Assembly: GCA_030432655.1 (NCBI GenBank)
Contig: JAUILA010000007.1
Location: forward strand, 1 to 64,000
Source: Bacteroidia bacterium
GTDB taxonomy: Bacteria > Bacteroidota > Bacteroidia > Cytophagales > Cyclobacteriaceae
DNA length: 64,000 nt
Direction of reading: 5' to 3'
The stretch's first letter is position 1. Each line of letters opens with the position of its first letter. Below the pieces are notes generated by a model. It had not been told where the DNA came from, ran no database searches, and worked only from the letters and a program-made list of their open reading frames with translations. Both the position numbers and the translations under genes were made by a program. Positions 48,786 through 58,593 of the stretch are shown one piece after another.

Positions 48786-50440
48786 TTCGCAGATCCTCCA
48801 CTATGTTCGGAAAGATACTTCTCGAGCTTTTTACGAAGTTCCGGTCCGCTTTCCGTATACTCAGGTGAGTTGCCTTTCTTCTCCGGGAAAGTCTCGACAT
48901 GCAAAGTTTGAGTAGGGAATGCAAAATTCACCCCCAGTTCTTCGGCGAGTTCGACCACAGATAACAGTACCTGGTGCCGTCCCAGCAGCTCCTCGGACCA
49001 TGTCGGTACATCAAAAAAGATGTAGAACATGATATTCAGGCTGGAAGAAGCCATCTCGTTAAAGTGTATCTCGTAAAAATCCTTCCTTGTCTTCGGATGT
49101 TTATCCACGATCTCCTTCAGGCCGTCCACAAAGGTCTGGATAAGGTATGGTGGTGTATCGTATGTCAGTGAAATGTGGGTGAAAAAACGCCGGTATTTCC
49201 GCAGCCCGTGATTATCAATGGTCTGATTGGTGATCACCCCGTTCGGGATATACATCAGCGAATTCCTGAATGTCCGGATCCGCGTACTCCGAAACCCTAC
49301 TTCCTCTACCGTTCCATCCACATCGCCTGACGTAATCCAGTCCCCGACCTGAAATGGCTTGTCAATAAAGATCATCAGCGACCCGAAGAAATTTTTGATG
49401 GTATCCTGAGCTGCCAGCGCAAATGCCAGTCCGCCTATGGATATGCCGGCAATCAATCCCGTGATGTCAAATTCCAGGTTATCGAGAATAAAGATCAATC
49501 CAACAATTACCACGAAGGTCTTGAGGATCTTACGCACCAGCGGCACCAACTGGTCATCAAGCGTACTTTCGGTCTTATCCGCCAGTTTGGCCATATAGGC
49601 ACTGACAATATCAACCAGCCGGTAAAAGAATACAATAGCGAACACCGGCCAGATGGCACGAAGCAGCAAAACCACATACCTGTTAAGAACAATGGGTAAT
49701 TGAAGTACAGGAACCAGCAAAATCAGTAAAGGGAAAATCACCAGGAAACTGATCGGTTTCGCCACCGGCATCACCACGTTGTGGGCCAGCCTGCGGTACC
49801 CCATACGCATGAGCAGCTGAATGATCAGTCGCTCAAAGATGAATGAGAAAATCTTGTGCAGGACAAAGCTGATCACTATAATCCCCAGGATTCCCACCAG
49901 CTGCCAGACATGAAGCCCCAGTATTTTTGACGTTCCTATTCCCGGGAGAATATTCAGCAGCTTGTCCAGTCCGAACGGATATACCTCATGGTGCCACTGC
50001 TCAATCTTGCGGACGGTTACCGCAGAAAAGTACCACTTATCCCCTGATCGCGAGACATACATATCAGGAAACTGGCTGGTCAGATAATAGCGGTTCCGGT
50101 TTGTAACAGAATCAAGGTAATCCGGATCCCTGGGTAGCAGGTCCAGGTCTATATAGGTAGCGGAACCGTCAAGCACCTGCTTCAGTTTAACCGCAAGTTC
50201 CGAAGCCTTCTCTCCTGACACCTCACCGGGCGCCAGTGTCCTTGCCGCTATTTCCGGCTCAAACCTGTCTTCCTGCAGAAAGTAAAGGAATGTTTGTATG
50301 GTCTGGTACGGGTTGTTAAGGTTGACGGAGTCGCTTTCAATCTCCTGTGCAACTCCGGCAAAGGGAAGCAAAAGTAACAACCATCCTGCAGCCAGGATCC
50401 GTTTACAATTTCCTGATAAGCAACGAAGCATTCGATACAT
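48779..50440 (-). CDS. MscS-family mechanosensitive channel with periplasmic N-domain
   Basis: The 553-residue protein has a signal peptide, a periplasmic region of about 130 residues, five or more membrane helices, the pore helix (IGGLAFALAAQDTIKNFFGSLMIFIDKPFQVGDWI) and a beta domain with MYIPNGVITNQTIDN. Its start overlaps the end of the DUF3352-like gene by 38 bases (from M1) or 29 (from M4), so the two are translated together. It should open on membrane tension. Confidence 0.85.
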   Translation of the reverse strand: MYRMLRCLSGNCKRILAAGWLLLLLPFAGVAQEIESDSVNLNNPYQTIQTFLYFLQEDRFEPEIAARTLAPGEVSGEKASELAVKLKQVLDGSATYIDLDLLPRDPDYLDSVTNRNRYYLTSQFPDMYVSRSGDKWYFSAVTVRKIEQWHHEVYPFGLDKLLNILPGIGTSKILGLHVWQLVGILGIIVISFVLHKIFSFIFERLIIQLLMRMGYRRLAHNVVMPVAKPISFLVIFPLLILLVPVLQLPIVLNRYVVLLLRAIWPVFAIVFFYRLVDIVSAYMAKLADKTESTLDDQLVPLVRKILKTFVVIVGLIFILDNLEFDITGLIAGISIGGLAFALAAQDTIKNFFGSLMIFIDKPFQVGDWITSGDVDGTVEEVGFRSTRIRTFRNSLMYIPNGVITNQTIDNHGLRKYRRFFTHISLTYDTPPYLIQTFVDGLKEIVDKHPKTRKDFYEIHFNEMASSSLNIMFYIFFDVPTWSEELLGRHQVLLSVVELAEELGVNFAFPTQTLHVETFPEKKGNSPEYTESGPELRKKLEKYLSEHSGGSANQ

Positions 50441-53126
50441 AATATATGGTAAATTCTTTATTCAATTCTGAATACAGGAGGGCAATTTGCCTTCCGCTGT
50501 CAAGTGGTCGCGTTCCGATCAGTCTGCCATTCTGATCATACAGGTAAGTAAATCCCTGCTCACGATCGGCCACCACAAATACGCGCACATCACTGCCGAA
50601 ATCATAATACTGGATCTCCAGATCCTGGGCACTCAGGTAATCCTTGGCCATAAGTTCCTGCTGCAACTGATTCATAAGTACCATTCGCCGTCCTTCGAGC
50701 CGGGCAATAATGTACGTCTTATTCATCGCGTCGGGAATGATGGTGAACTCCGTCCCGGTGGTGGGTTTGTACAACTGTTCGGACGACTGGATCTTGCCGT
50801 TCAGGTTAAAGACTACCCGCTTTCCGTCTTTGTCGATGACCGTGATCTCCGATTCTTCAAATGTCGCACCTGCTTTTACAAAAGGAATGGTTTCCACCCG
50901 CGTTTCAAGGTCCAGCGGAAATCCCGGGTACTCTTCGCCGCGCCGGTTCAGGGCATGTACCTTACCAATCCCTTCGATCGCTATTATAAAATCCTTCCCC
51001 CGGACACGGATGTGAAAAGGAGCAGAAGAAAGCCTGCTGCCCATTGCCCGCGGTTGCCAGCCCTCCAAGTTATTTCCTTCTTTGTCATACATGTAAAGAT
51101 TTCCCTGCTCGTCGGCCACCAGATACCGGTAACGCCGGCTACGGTCATAGTCCAGGACGGACAAATAACGTACCTGGTGAGGCAGCTGAATCGGATACCC
51201 TTCCACCTCATTGCCCAGGCGGTCAATCAAATGAAGCGTATTAGGCGTCGCGAAAAAATATTGCAGCTTGTTGTTCCGGTAATAATCCAGCTGCTCCACT
51301 TCACCGCGCAATGGCCCGTTGAGTGGTTTTCCCCAGGAGATCTGCCCGTTGCTGTTCACCAGGTAAAAGGTCATGGAGGAATCCTGCACAACAGTTTCCA
51401 GGGAGTTATTCACATGATTCCTTACGACAAACGGTTTCGTGATAAGGAGGTTGTCAAAACCGGTCTGATCAGCCAGCTGGAGAGGCGTGGAACCTGATCC
51501 CTGTGGCTCAGATCCGTCATGCCTGATTACCACGCTGGTATAGAATCGTTCATCCAGCCTGCTGAACTGGCAGGATAAAAGGTCAAAACTCTTGAGCACA
51601 CGGCTGTTCCGGATGGCAAATTCCCGCCAGGATGGGTCAGCGATCCTCATGGTATGCTCCCAGGCCCGACGGGCATTAACGAAAACAGAAATATTCGATT
51701 CCTCCAGTGTATTCTCCAGGAACTGGTTATATAAAACACTTCTTCCCCAGGTGTTTTCCGACTGGATGGCCTCAATCAGATCCTTCAGGGAAATAATATC
51801 CGGGGTCATCACCACCACTTCACCGACCAGCGCATAAAAAGTACTTTCAAAACCGGCGAACTGGGGTCCGAACAAAAACCTGGGGACATCCGCCAAGTCA
51901 AGTTCCCGAATCTCATAACTGCCGTATTTTTCAATATACAACGAATCCCCGGCTGACTCAGAAACAGATTCACTGAGGCGGTTAAGCTGATTCATCATTC
52001 CTGCCATGTCCTTGGTTCCCACCAACACCACCGGCGTATAATCCGGATCACCAGGGTTTTCAATCTGAAGCAGGGAAACCGACGAACCTACGGTGGAAAA
52101 AAACGCATCCGGATCCAGGGGCTGGCTTTCAAAAAACGCATCCCGTTCTGCCTTAAAATCATTCGCCGTCACGCTCCAGTAGTTTTTCAGGCGCCCGTGC
52201 CATCCGGCCGGATCGCTCAGCAGAAATTCATACAAATAAGCCGTCGAGTTCGGTATCATGTTTTTCAGATTAGCCGAGGCAGGCATTTGTCCTTCAAACG
52301 TACTCAGGAAAGTATCGGTCCCATCCTCCGTAAAGCCGTTCAGCAGGATGGCATTATCTCCGACCACCAGGTCGAAAAACGAAGATTCTCCCAGCATCTC
52401 CAGTCCGTTTAAACTTCGCGTAAACCTGGCACTGATAAAGCCGCTGAAAAAATTATACATATGCCGCATATTGACATACAGGTTGCCATCGTCCCGGGCC
52501 AGCTTGGGCATGTCGTCGAGTGACTGATTGGCTCCCAGGAAATCAGGCTGTGTTTCATCGGTAATAAGACGCACTACGTCCTCCACCAGGAATGGCGTAA
52601 AACTACTGGCAAATTTATTGTCGTGAATGAGATAGGAGAATGTCCGCTCCCCCTTCCTTAGTTCCGTAATAATAACCTCCTGGTAGGTATGTGTACTCAC
52701 TTGCCAGTTTTCATCGCCCTGCATCTGTTCCAGGAGTTCGGAGAGTGTACGCTGACTCCCCGGCGCGTTCAGGTCGAGCAGGTAAAGAAAATCAAATGAA
52801 TTCTTCGTAATCACATGGAGCGAAATCAGGAAATCTCCTTCCGTCAGCGTACGCAGCCCCATTGAGCCCTTCATACTGTCCAGTTCACTGGCCCAGGTAT
52901 TCAGCGAACCCACCTCTTCGATGGAAGTCAGGGAGTTCCAGATGGCATTCTCCTGCAATCGGGAACGCGTTTCATCCAGGGATCCGGATTCAAATACTGC
53001 GACTGCATTTTCAGGTACCAGCCTCCAAAGGGTTGTTGGTTCAGCGTGATAATACTTATCGTAGATCAGGTAGCCAGCCACCAGAAAAACCAGTAGCAAC
53101 GTGATCAGCAGGGCGGTTTTTTTCAC
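50403..53126 (-). CDS. Large DUF3352-like envelope protein with C-terminal beta-propeller
   Basis: The 907-residue protein has an N-terminal signal anchor (ALLITLLLVFLVAGYLIY), a DUF3352-like region (about 35-500; LVPENAVAVFESGSLDETRS) and a C-terminal propeller of PQQ-like repeats (about 560-900; YMYDKEGNNLEGW, HALNRRGEEYPGFPLDL, VFNLNGKIQSSE). It is probably exposed in the periplasm. The overlap with the MscS gene suggests a mechanosensing or envelope-quality partner, which is inference. Confidence 0.6.
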   Translation of the reverse strand: MKKTALLITLLLVFLVAGYLIYDKYYHAEPTTLWRLVPENAVAVFESGSLDETRSRLQENAIWNSLTSIEEVGSLNTWASELDSMKGSMGLRTLTEGDFLISLHVITKNSFDFLYLLDLNAPGSQRTLSELLEQMQGDENWQVSTHTYQEVIITELRKGERTFSYLIHDNKFASSFTPFLVEDVVRLITDETQPDFLGANQSLDDMPKLARDDGNLYVNMRHMYNFFSGFISARFTRSLNGLEMLGESSFFDLVVGDNAILLNGFTEDGTDTFLSTFEGQMPASANLKNMIPNSTAYLYEFLLSDPAGWHGRLKNYWSVTANDFKAERDAFFESQPLDPDAFFSTVGSSVSLLQIENPGDPDYTPVVLVGTKDMAGMMNQLNRLSESVSESAGDSLYIEKYGSYEIRELDLADVPRFLFGPQFAGFESTFYALVGEVVVMTPDIISLKDLIEAIQSENTWGRSVLYNQFLENTLEESNISVFVNARRAWEHTMRIADPSWREFAIRNSRVLKSFDLLSCQFSRLDERFYTSVVIRHDGSEPQGSGSTPLQLADQTGFDNLLITKPFVVRNHVNNSLETVVQDSSMTFYLVNSNGQISWGKPLNGPLRGEVEQLDYYRNNKLQYFFATPNTLHLIDRLGNEVEGYPIQLPHQVRYLSVLDYDRSRRYRYLVADEQGNLYMYDKEGNNLEGWQPRAMGSRLSSAPFHIRVRGKDFIIAIEGIGKVHALNRRGEEYPGFPLDLETRVETIPFVKAGATFEESEITVIDKDGKRVVFNLNGKIQSSEQLYKPTTGTEFTIIPDAMNKTYIIARLEGRRMVLMNQLQQELMAKDYLSAQDLEIQYYDFGSDVRVFVVADREQGFTYLYDQNGRLIGTRPLDSGRQIALLYSELNKEFTIYYVSNASLLIRKL

Positions 53127-53231
53127 AGTCGTTGTGTTTTGTGCAAAGTAAAAGAATCAAAGCAGGATTTGAAAAACCTAACGAAATTCCTTCAATTTCA
53201 TTTCAGGCGCAGAATTTGCTTACCTTGAAGA

Positions 53232-53555
53232 ATGATTTCCCCTGTCCTCCGCCGGATCATCTGGCGTGAATTTCTTGTTTATGCCCTTATTTTTACCCTG
53301 ATCAGCCTGCCCTATGTCTGGATTTCCGGAGCTACCGGACTGATTTATGCTTTCTGGGTAAAAATTACCGGCTTCGCAGCCATTATGATCTATATTTTAC
53401 TCTGGAGAATGAAATACATGTATTTATTTTTCAACCTGGGTTATGGCCGGCGCCAGCTCATTGCCTTGTTCCTGGCAGCGGATATTGTCCTGTCCGGGTT
53501 GATTTACCTGGTGATACTCCTGATTCGCAACCAATTGATCCTTCCCGGCTTGTGA
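53232..53555 (+). CDS. Small membrane subunit of an ABC-type pair
   Basis: The 107-residue protein has three hydrophobic segments (about 13-32, 40-60, 75-98) and no other motif. Its stop overlaps the GTG start of the ABC ATPase gene by four bases, so the two form a unit. A permease this small would have to oligomerise; a further subunit is possible but not adjacent. I do not recognise the family. Confidence 0.6.
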   Translation: MISPVLRRIIWREFLVYALIFTLISLPYVWISGATGLIYAFWVKITGFAAIMIYILLWRMKYMYLFFNLGYGRRQLIALFLAADIVLSGLIYLVILLIRNQLILPGL

Positions 53556-54205
53556 ATATTCTGGAAACCGATAGCATACAACTTGCATTTAACGGGCAAA
53601 CAATCCTTAACAACGTTTACCTTTCATGCCGAACGGGTGAAATTGTCGGACTGGTGGGGCGGAATGGAAGTGGTAAAAGCAGCCTGATGAAATTGATTTT
53701 CGGGACATTAAGAGGGGATGCACAATCCGTACGAATCAACAAAAAGTACTATTCCCACGCTTACCGGCAGGGTGCCAGGCTGATGTATTTGCCACAGGAT
53801 GGATTTCTGCCGGGATACCTTCGGGTGGCCGATGTCAGGAAACTGTTTAAATGGAAAGAGGATCCCTGCGATGATTTTGAAGAACTAAATGACCTGGGAA
53901 ATACAAACATCAGTGATCTTTCAGGCGGTCAGAAAAAACTCTTAGAGGTGCTTGCACTCCTGTACGGCCAGGCTGAATTCCTTCTCCTTGATGAGCCATT
54001 TTCCTTCCTGGCCCCTGTGACCGTTGAGAAATTAACGCCTCACATCATTTATCAATCCGGAAAGAAAGGGATTCTTCTCACAGACCATATGTACCGGACG
54101 GTCCTGGACACCTGCCATCGCATCTACCTTGTTCAGACCGGGGTTCTCAGGGAAATCAAGGACACCAGGGTATTGATTGACATGGGGTACCTGCCTGAAG
54201 AATGA
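53552..54205 (+). CDS. ABC transporter ATP-binding protein
   Basis: The 217-residue ATPase has a Walker A GRNGSGKSS (near 34-42), a Q-loop region (YLPQDGFLPG), the signature LSGGQKK (near 125-131) and Walker B LLLDEPFSFL. The start is GTG at 53552, four bases inside the previous gene. The switch histidine is present in LLTDHMY. With only a tiny membrane partner it may be a minimal exporter or a regulatory ATPase; substrate unknown. Confidence 0.8.
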   Translation: MNILETDSIQLAFNGQTILNNVYLSCRTGEIVGLVGRNGSGKSSLMKLIFGTLRGDAQSVRINKKYYSHAYRQGARLMYLPQDGFLPGYLRVADVRKLFKWKEDPCDDFEELNDLGNTNISDLSGGQKKLLEVLALLYGQAEFLLLDEPFSFLAPVTVEKLTPHIIYQSGKKGILLTDHMYRTVLDTCHRIYLVQTGVLREIKDTRVLIDMGYLPEE

Positions 54206-56047
54206 TCAGTCCGAAAGTGCGCTGATCACTTTTTGGTTGATTTTTCTTACCTCATCCATGTCCAGTTTATTAACCTTCCGGTCATAGGTCATTAGTCCGT
54301 TCACTTCCATCTCAACATCCGTGGTCTGGGTGTAAATGGCTGCTGAAAATCCGAGCGGGATCAGGCCTGCGAGGTCATTTGCATATTTCACATAGGTATC
54401 AGTAGCCTCTTCAGAAGTCTTGTACTGGACATACCCCCAGTTCTGATCGGCTTTCCATACATGGTCAGCGATAACCAATCCTATCCCACCGTATTCTCCC
54501 AGAACAACCGGGCGCTGTCCGTCGCTCAGGTAAAGTTCCGGATGCGGATAATTGTGCAGGTCGATCATGTCCCCCACGTGAAAGTGATTCCCGCCGGAGG
54601 CCGCATTAACCAGCCGCTCCGGATCGTATTCCTGGGTCCATTCGACGATCTCCATGGTTTTGAATTGCCCCCAGCCCTCATTAAACGGCACCCAGGTTAC
54701 AATACTGGGATAGGGCTGCAGGTAATCCATAATGGCCTTCCATTCCTTTTTGTACACCGCTTCCGACTTGCTGCTCCGCTGTAATTCTTCTCCCTCATAA
54801 TACGACCTGTTTTGCCAGCTCTTTGTCCGGTCCCCGTTAGGCATGTCCTGCCAGACCAGCATCCCGATGCGATCACAATGCATGTACCAGCGTGCCGGTT
54901 CGACTTTTACATGTTTACGGATCATATTGAACCCGTACTTTTTTGTTTGTTCAATGTCATAGCGGAGTGCTTCATCGGTTGGAGCCGTATACAGCCCATC
55001 CGGCCACCAGCCCTGGTCCAGGGTGCCGAACTGAAAATAATTCTTATTATTCAGCTGTATCCGCCATATCCCGTTGCTGTCTTTTTTCCTGCTTATCTTT
55101 CGCATGGCCATATAGCTGTTTGCCTGGTCAATCGTCTCACCATTTCTGACAAGTGAGACTCTCAGGTCATACAAAAACGGATCTTCGGGTGACCACAGGT
55201 GTGGTTGTGGAACCTTCACAGTTGCCTCCTCGCCGGCAGCTGCCATCCCGCTGTTCAGCACGCGGCCTTCTGAAAGCACTTCCACTTTCACAACATCCCC
55301 AAATTGCGGATTTGATATGCCAGGGCTGACACGTACCACCTGGTGGTCTATGTCAGGATTGATCTTCATGTGCTCCACATAGCTTTCCGGCACTGGTTCC
55401 AGCCAGACTGTCTGCCAGATTCCGGTTACCGGGGTATACCATATTCCCCGTGGATTGATGGTCTGTTTACCGCGGGGTTGCGGCCCGTCGCTGGTTGGGT
55501 CCCACACCCTTACCTGGATTTCCTGCGATCCGTTCTCCGTTAAAAACGGGGTGATATCAAATTTAAAGGGGTCATAGCCCCCCTCATGCCTGCCAATCTT
55601 AATACCGTTTACCCACACATCACATTGCCAGTCTACCGCGCCAAAGTGAAGAAGGATACTGCTTCCATCCCATGAATTATCCAATTCAAACGATCGCCGG
55701 TACCAAAGCTCATTGCCCGGTCCTGCTTCCTCCATATTCCCGGAAAGGGAGGATTCGACTGCGAAAGGAACCAGTATCTCACGGGAGAATGAATCCGGGG
55801 GCGCCGAACCTTCAGGGGTTATCCCGAAATCCCAGATTCCATTGAGGTTTTGCCATTGTTCACGTTGCAAAATGGGCCTTGGATATTCATTCAATACGCT
55901 TTCCGGATCGATCTCTTCTGCCCAGGCAGTTTTGATTTTATCCCCGGCAGGCTGCCACTGGGCAGTCAGCTGCAGGGAGGCAAGGAGAATTAAGAGGAGA
56001 ATAGCAGACCGAAGAAAAAGAAATCTTAACCGGTAATGGAAAATCAT
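54206..56047 (-). CDS. Secreted glycoside hydrolase family 2 enzyme
   Basis: The 613-residue protein has a signal peptide, a sugar-binding jelly-roll (about 60-215; FELDNSWDGSSILLHFGAVD), an immunoglobulin-like domain and a TIM barrel. The acid/base is E457 in FNEGWGQ and the nucleophile E518 in VLGEYGG, as in GH2. It is much shorter than LacZ. The specificity (beta-galactosidase, beta-glucuronidase or other) is not determined. The stop abuts the ABC gene end directly. Confidence 0.8.
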   Translation of the reverse strand: MIFHYRLRFLFLRSAILLLILLASLQLTAQWQPAGDKIKTAWAEEIDPESVLNEYPRPILQREQWQNLNGIWDFGITPEGSAPPDSFSREILVPFAVESSLSGNMEEAGPGNELWYRRSFELDNSWDGSSILLHFGAVDWQCDVWVNGIKIGRHEGGYDPFKFDITPFLTENGSQEIQVRVWDPTSDGPQPRGKQTINPRGIWYTPVTGIWQTVWLEPVPESYVEHMKINPDIDHQVVRVSPGISNPQFGDVVKVEVLSEGRVLNSGMAAAGEEATVKVPQPHLWSPEDPFLYDLRVSLVRNGETIDQANSYMAMRKISRKKDSNGIWRIQLNNKNYFQFGTLDQGWWPDGLYTAPTDEALRYDIEQTKKYGFNMIRKHVKVEPARWYMHCDRIGMLVWQDMPNGDRTKSWQNRSYYEGEELQRSSKSEAVYKKEWKAIMDYLQPYPSIVTWVPFNEGWGQFKTMEIVEWTQEYDPERLVNAASGGNHFHVGDMIDLHNYPHPELYLSDGQRPVVLGEYGGIGLVIADHVWKADQNWGYVQYKTSEEATDTYVKYANDLAGLIPLGFSAAIYTQTTDVEMEVNGLMTYDRKVNKLDMDEVRKINQKVISALSD

Positions 56048-56130
56048 GGGTACAGAGGTTTATTAAATCGATATAAATTAAGTGAAATTGGGAATACTTT
56101 TATAAATTCAATAGTAAATAACCCTTACAG

Positions 56131-57555
56131 ATGAAAAATATTCAATCCAATACCTCCCGGCGTAAATTTCTTAAACAAGCAGTATTAGGCGCTTCGGCAT
56201 TCAGTATACTTCCGAGGCATGTCCTGGGCGGCAAAGGATTCACACCGCCGTCGGATACCCTGTACATTGCCGGAATAGGTGTAGGTGGTAAAGGGTTTAG
56301 TGACCTGACAGGTTTTGCCGAGAGTTCCAGCGCAAAGATAATCGGATTGTGCGATGTGGATGACCGGCGGGCTGCGGAAGCGGTAAAGCTGTTTAAGGAC
56401 GCAAAATATTATCATGATTACCGGATCATGCTGGAAGAAATGCGTGACGACATAGATGCGGTTTCAGTATCAACTCCGGATCATATGCACGCCATTCAGA
56501 CACTGGCGGCAATGGAGCTGGGTAAACACGTGTATGTCCAGAAGCCCCTTACCCATGATATTTACGAGGCCCGTCAGCTTACCGAAGCTGCTCACAAATA
56601 TAAGGTAGTCACCCAAATGGGCAATCAGGGCGCATCCGGCGACGGAGTCCGTAAAATGCAGGAGTGGTACCAGGCAGGACTTATCGGGGAAGTGGAAGAA
56701 GCCTATATTTGGACAAACAGGCCGGTATGGCCGCAGGGAATTGCCTGGCCGGATAAGAAGGCCGAAATTCCAGGCGAACTGAACTGGGATCTCTGGCTGG
56801 GTACGGCTCCTAAAAAAGAATATGTCGAAAATCTGGTGCCATTCAACTGGCGCGGATGGTGGGACTATGGCACCGGTGCCCTGGGCGACATGGCTTGTCA
56901 CCTGATTGAACCTGCATTCAAAACACTTCAACTGGGCTATCCTGTCAGTGTGGAATGCAGTGTGGGCAGTGTTTTTACCGGCCCCTTTCAGCGTGGATAT
57001 TTCCCGGAAAGCTGTCCGCCGTCATCACACATTACCCTGGAGTTTCCTGCACGCGGGGATAAACCACCCGTGACCATGCACTGGATGGATGGAGGGATTC
57101 AGCCAACACGCCCCGAAGAACTCGGACCTGATGAAATGATGGGAGACGGTGGGAATGGTGTAATCCTCATTGGATCGAAAGGCAAAATGATGTGTGATAC
57201 TTACGGAATGAACCCGCGCCTGTTGCCGCTATCCAGAAACGATGAGGTCAATGTGGAAGAAACCATTCCGCGGGTACCTGAAGGACACTATGTACAGTGG
57301 GTGAATGGTTGTATGGCGGGGTACAAGGAGAAAGACCTGAGTTCTGATTTTGATATTGCAGGTCCGCTTACCGAAAGTGTATTGATGGGCAACCTGGCAC
57401 TCCTGGCACATGATTACCGGATTAAAGGGGATAATGATCGTTATACCTATCCGGCCAGGGGCATCAAATTGCTGTGGGATGGTCCGAATATGAAGATCAC
57501 CAATTTCGATCCCGCAAATCAGTATGTAAAAAGGGACTACCGCACCGGGTGGTAA
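56131..57555 (+). CDS. Tat-exported Gfo/Idh/MocA-family oxidoreductase
   Basis: The 474-residue protein begins with a Tat signal (SRRKFLKQAVLGASAF). The Rossmann segment IAGIGVGGKGFSDL, GLCDVDDRRA and the catalytic EKP-like VQKPLTHD (Gfo family EKP variant) follow. It is a sugar-type NAD(P)-dependent oxidoreductase, folded in the cytoplasm and exported. Divergent from the GH2 gene, it may work on the sugars that enzyme releases. The QKP in place of EKP is a small variation. Confidence 0.8.
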   Translation: MKNIQSNTSRRKFLKQAVLGASAFSILPRHVLGGKGFTPPSDTLYIAGIGVGGKGFSDLTGFAESSSAKIIGLCDVDDRRAAEAVKLFKDAKYYHDYRIMLEEMRDDIDAVSVSTPDHMHAIQTLAAMELGKHVYVQKPLTHDIYEARQLTEAAHKYKVVTQMGNQGASGDGVRKMQEWYQAGLIGEVEEAYIWTNRPVWPQGIAWPDKKAEIPGELNWDLWLGTAPKKEYVENLVPFNWRGWWDYGTGALGDMACHLIEPAFKTLQLGYPVSVECSVGSVFTGPFQRGYFPESCPPSSHITLEFPARGDKPPVTMHWMDGGIQPTRPEELGPDEMMGDGGNGVILIGSKGKMMCDTYGMNPRLLPLSRNDEVNVEETIPRVPEGHYVQWVNGCMAGYKEKDLSSDFDIAGPLTESVLMGNLALLAHDYRIKGDNDRYTYPARGIKLLWDGPNMKITNFDPANQYVKRDYRTGW

Positions 57556-57567
57556 GTGCTGTCCTGG

Positions 57568-58593
57568 TCAGGTAATCATAAATTCTTCAGCAAGCGGATC
57601 GTGCCGGGCCCAGACCTCGTTCGAATGATCCCATAATTTCCTGCCTTCCTCCGGGAGGTATACTTTTTCATCCATTTTTTTCCGGTTGAACATGTGGAGA
57701 TATTGATTCGTGGTGCTTTCAAAATCCCTGGAAAGACACATATAGACAGCAGGTAATGCTGCCTTTCGCGGTGCTTTGAAGATCACCGAGAAGATACTGC
57801 CAAGGATCATCCGGAGCAACCAGGGAGCTTCCTTGATAATTTCAGAATGAACCGGACCGGGACAAATGACATTAACCGGAATATCAGGATGCGGCCCCGG
57901 GTTGAGCCTCCTGGATAGTTCCGTTGCCCAGGTATTCAGCACCAGTTTATAGTAGCTGTAATAGTTCATTCCCCTGGTGATGCCGTATTCTTCATAAGTA
58001 CCGAATTGTTCATGATCGACATGTGAGGAACCCTGGTGGGAATCAGAGGAAATAAATAAAATCCTGGGACGTAGTGCCCTCTTAACATGCCTTGTTTTAT
58101 CAGGAGGACGGATCACGCCGGTGGTGACTAACCGGGAAACCAGGATCACGTTGGACAAATAATTTACCAGGAACATCTCCTCTAAACCGCTTTCGGTGGG
58201 CCTTGATTCCGGCAACGCCACGCCCGCATTGAGCACAAGAATATCCGGATGAACGTTGTCATTTTTAAGTCCGGCGGCAAAGGAATGGATAGACTCAATC
58301 CGGCTGAGATCGATGCGACGAAGCTCAACTTTATCGGAACCACTCAGCTCCCTGACTTTATCAACCACCCCGGGTACATTACGCCGGCATGCCATTATAA
58401 CCCGGGCTCCCCGGGCTGCAAATTCGACCGCCATCCCAAAACCCAACCCACTGTTGGCACCCGTGATAATGACCGTCTGTCCGTCGGCACGATCGCTCTC
58501 CAGGAGGCGGTCTGACAAATCCTGTTTTCTGAAAAAATCCTTTACCCCCGCGAGGGTGGCAATGATGGGGTTATCGAATCTTCCATGCGCCAC
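57568..58593 (-). CDS. Short-chain dehydrogenase (retinol dehydrogenase/WWOX-like)
   Basis: The 341-residue protein has TGANSGLG (NAD(P) loop), LVLNAGVA and the catalytic Y-S-Y-Y-K in MNYYSYYKLVL. It resembles eukaryotic-type retinol dehydrogenases more than classical bacterial SDRs. The start is GTG at 58593, immediately after the TAA of the molybdopterin gene, so the two are coupled. Substrate is unknown. Confidence 0.75.
   Translation of the reverse strand: MAHGRFDNPIIATLAGVKDFFRKQDLSDRLLESDRADGQTVIITGANSGLGFGMAVEFAARGARVIMACRRNVPGVVDKVRELSGSDKVELRRIDLSRIESIHSFAAGLKNDNVHPDILVLNAGVALPESRPTESGLEEMFLVNYLSNVILVSRLVTTGVIRPPDKTRHVKRALRPRILFISSDSHQGSSHVDHEQFGTYEEYGITRGMNYYSYYKLVLNTWATELSRRLNPGPHPDIPVNVICPGPVHSEIIKEAPWLLRMILGSIFSVIFKAPRKAALPAVYMCLSRDFESTTNQYLHMFNRKKMDEKVYLPEEGRKLWDHSNEVWARHDPLAEEFMIT

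Noticed and set aside
50487-51497. A 336-codon open frame on the plus strand opposite the DUF3352-like gene
   Set aside because: It is antisense to a long protein with clear domains, has no recognisable motif and its amino-acid composition is that of a shadow frame.
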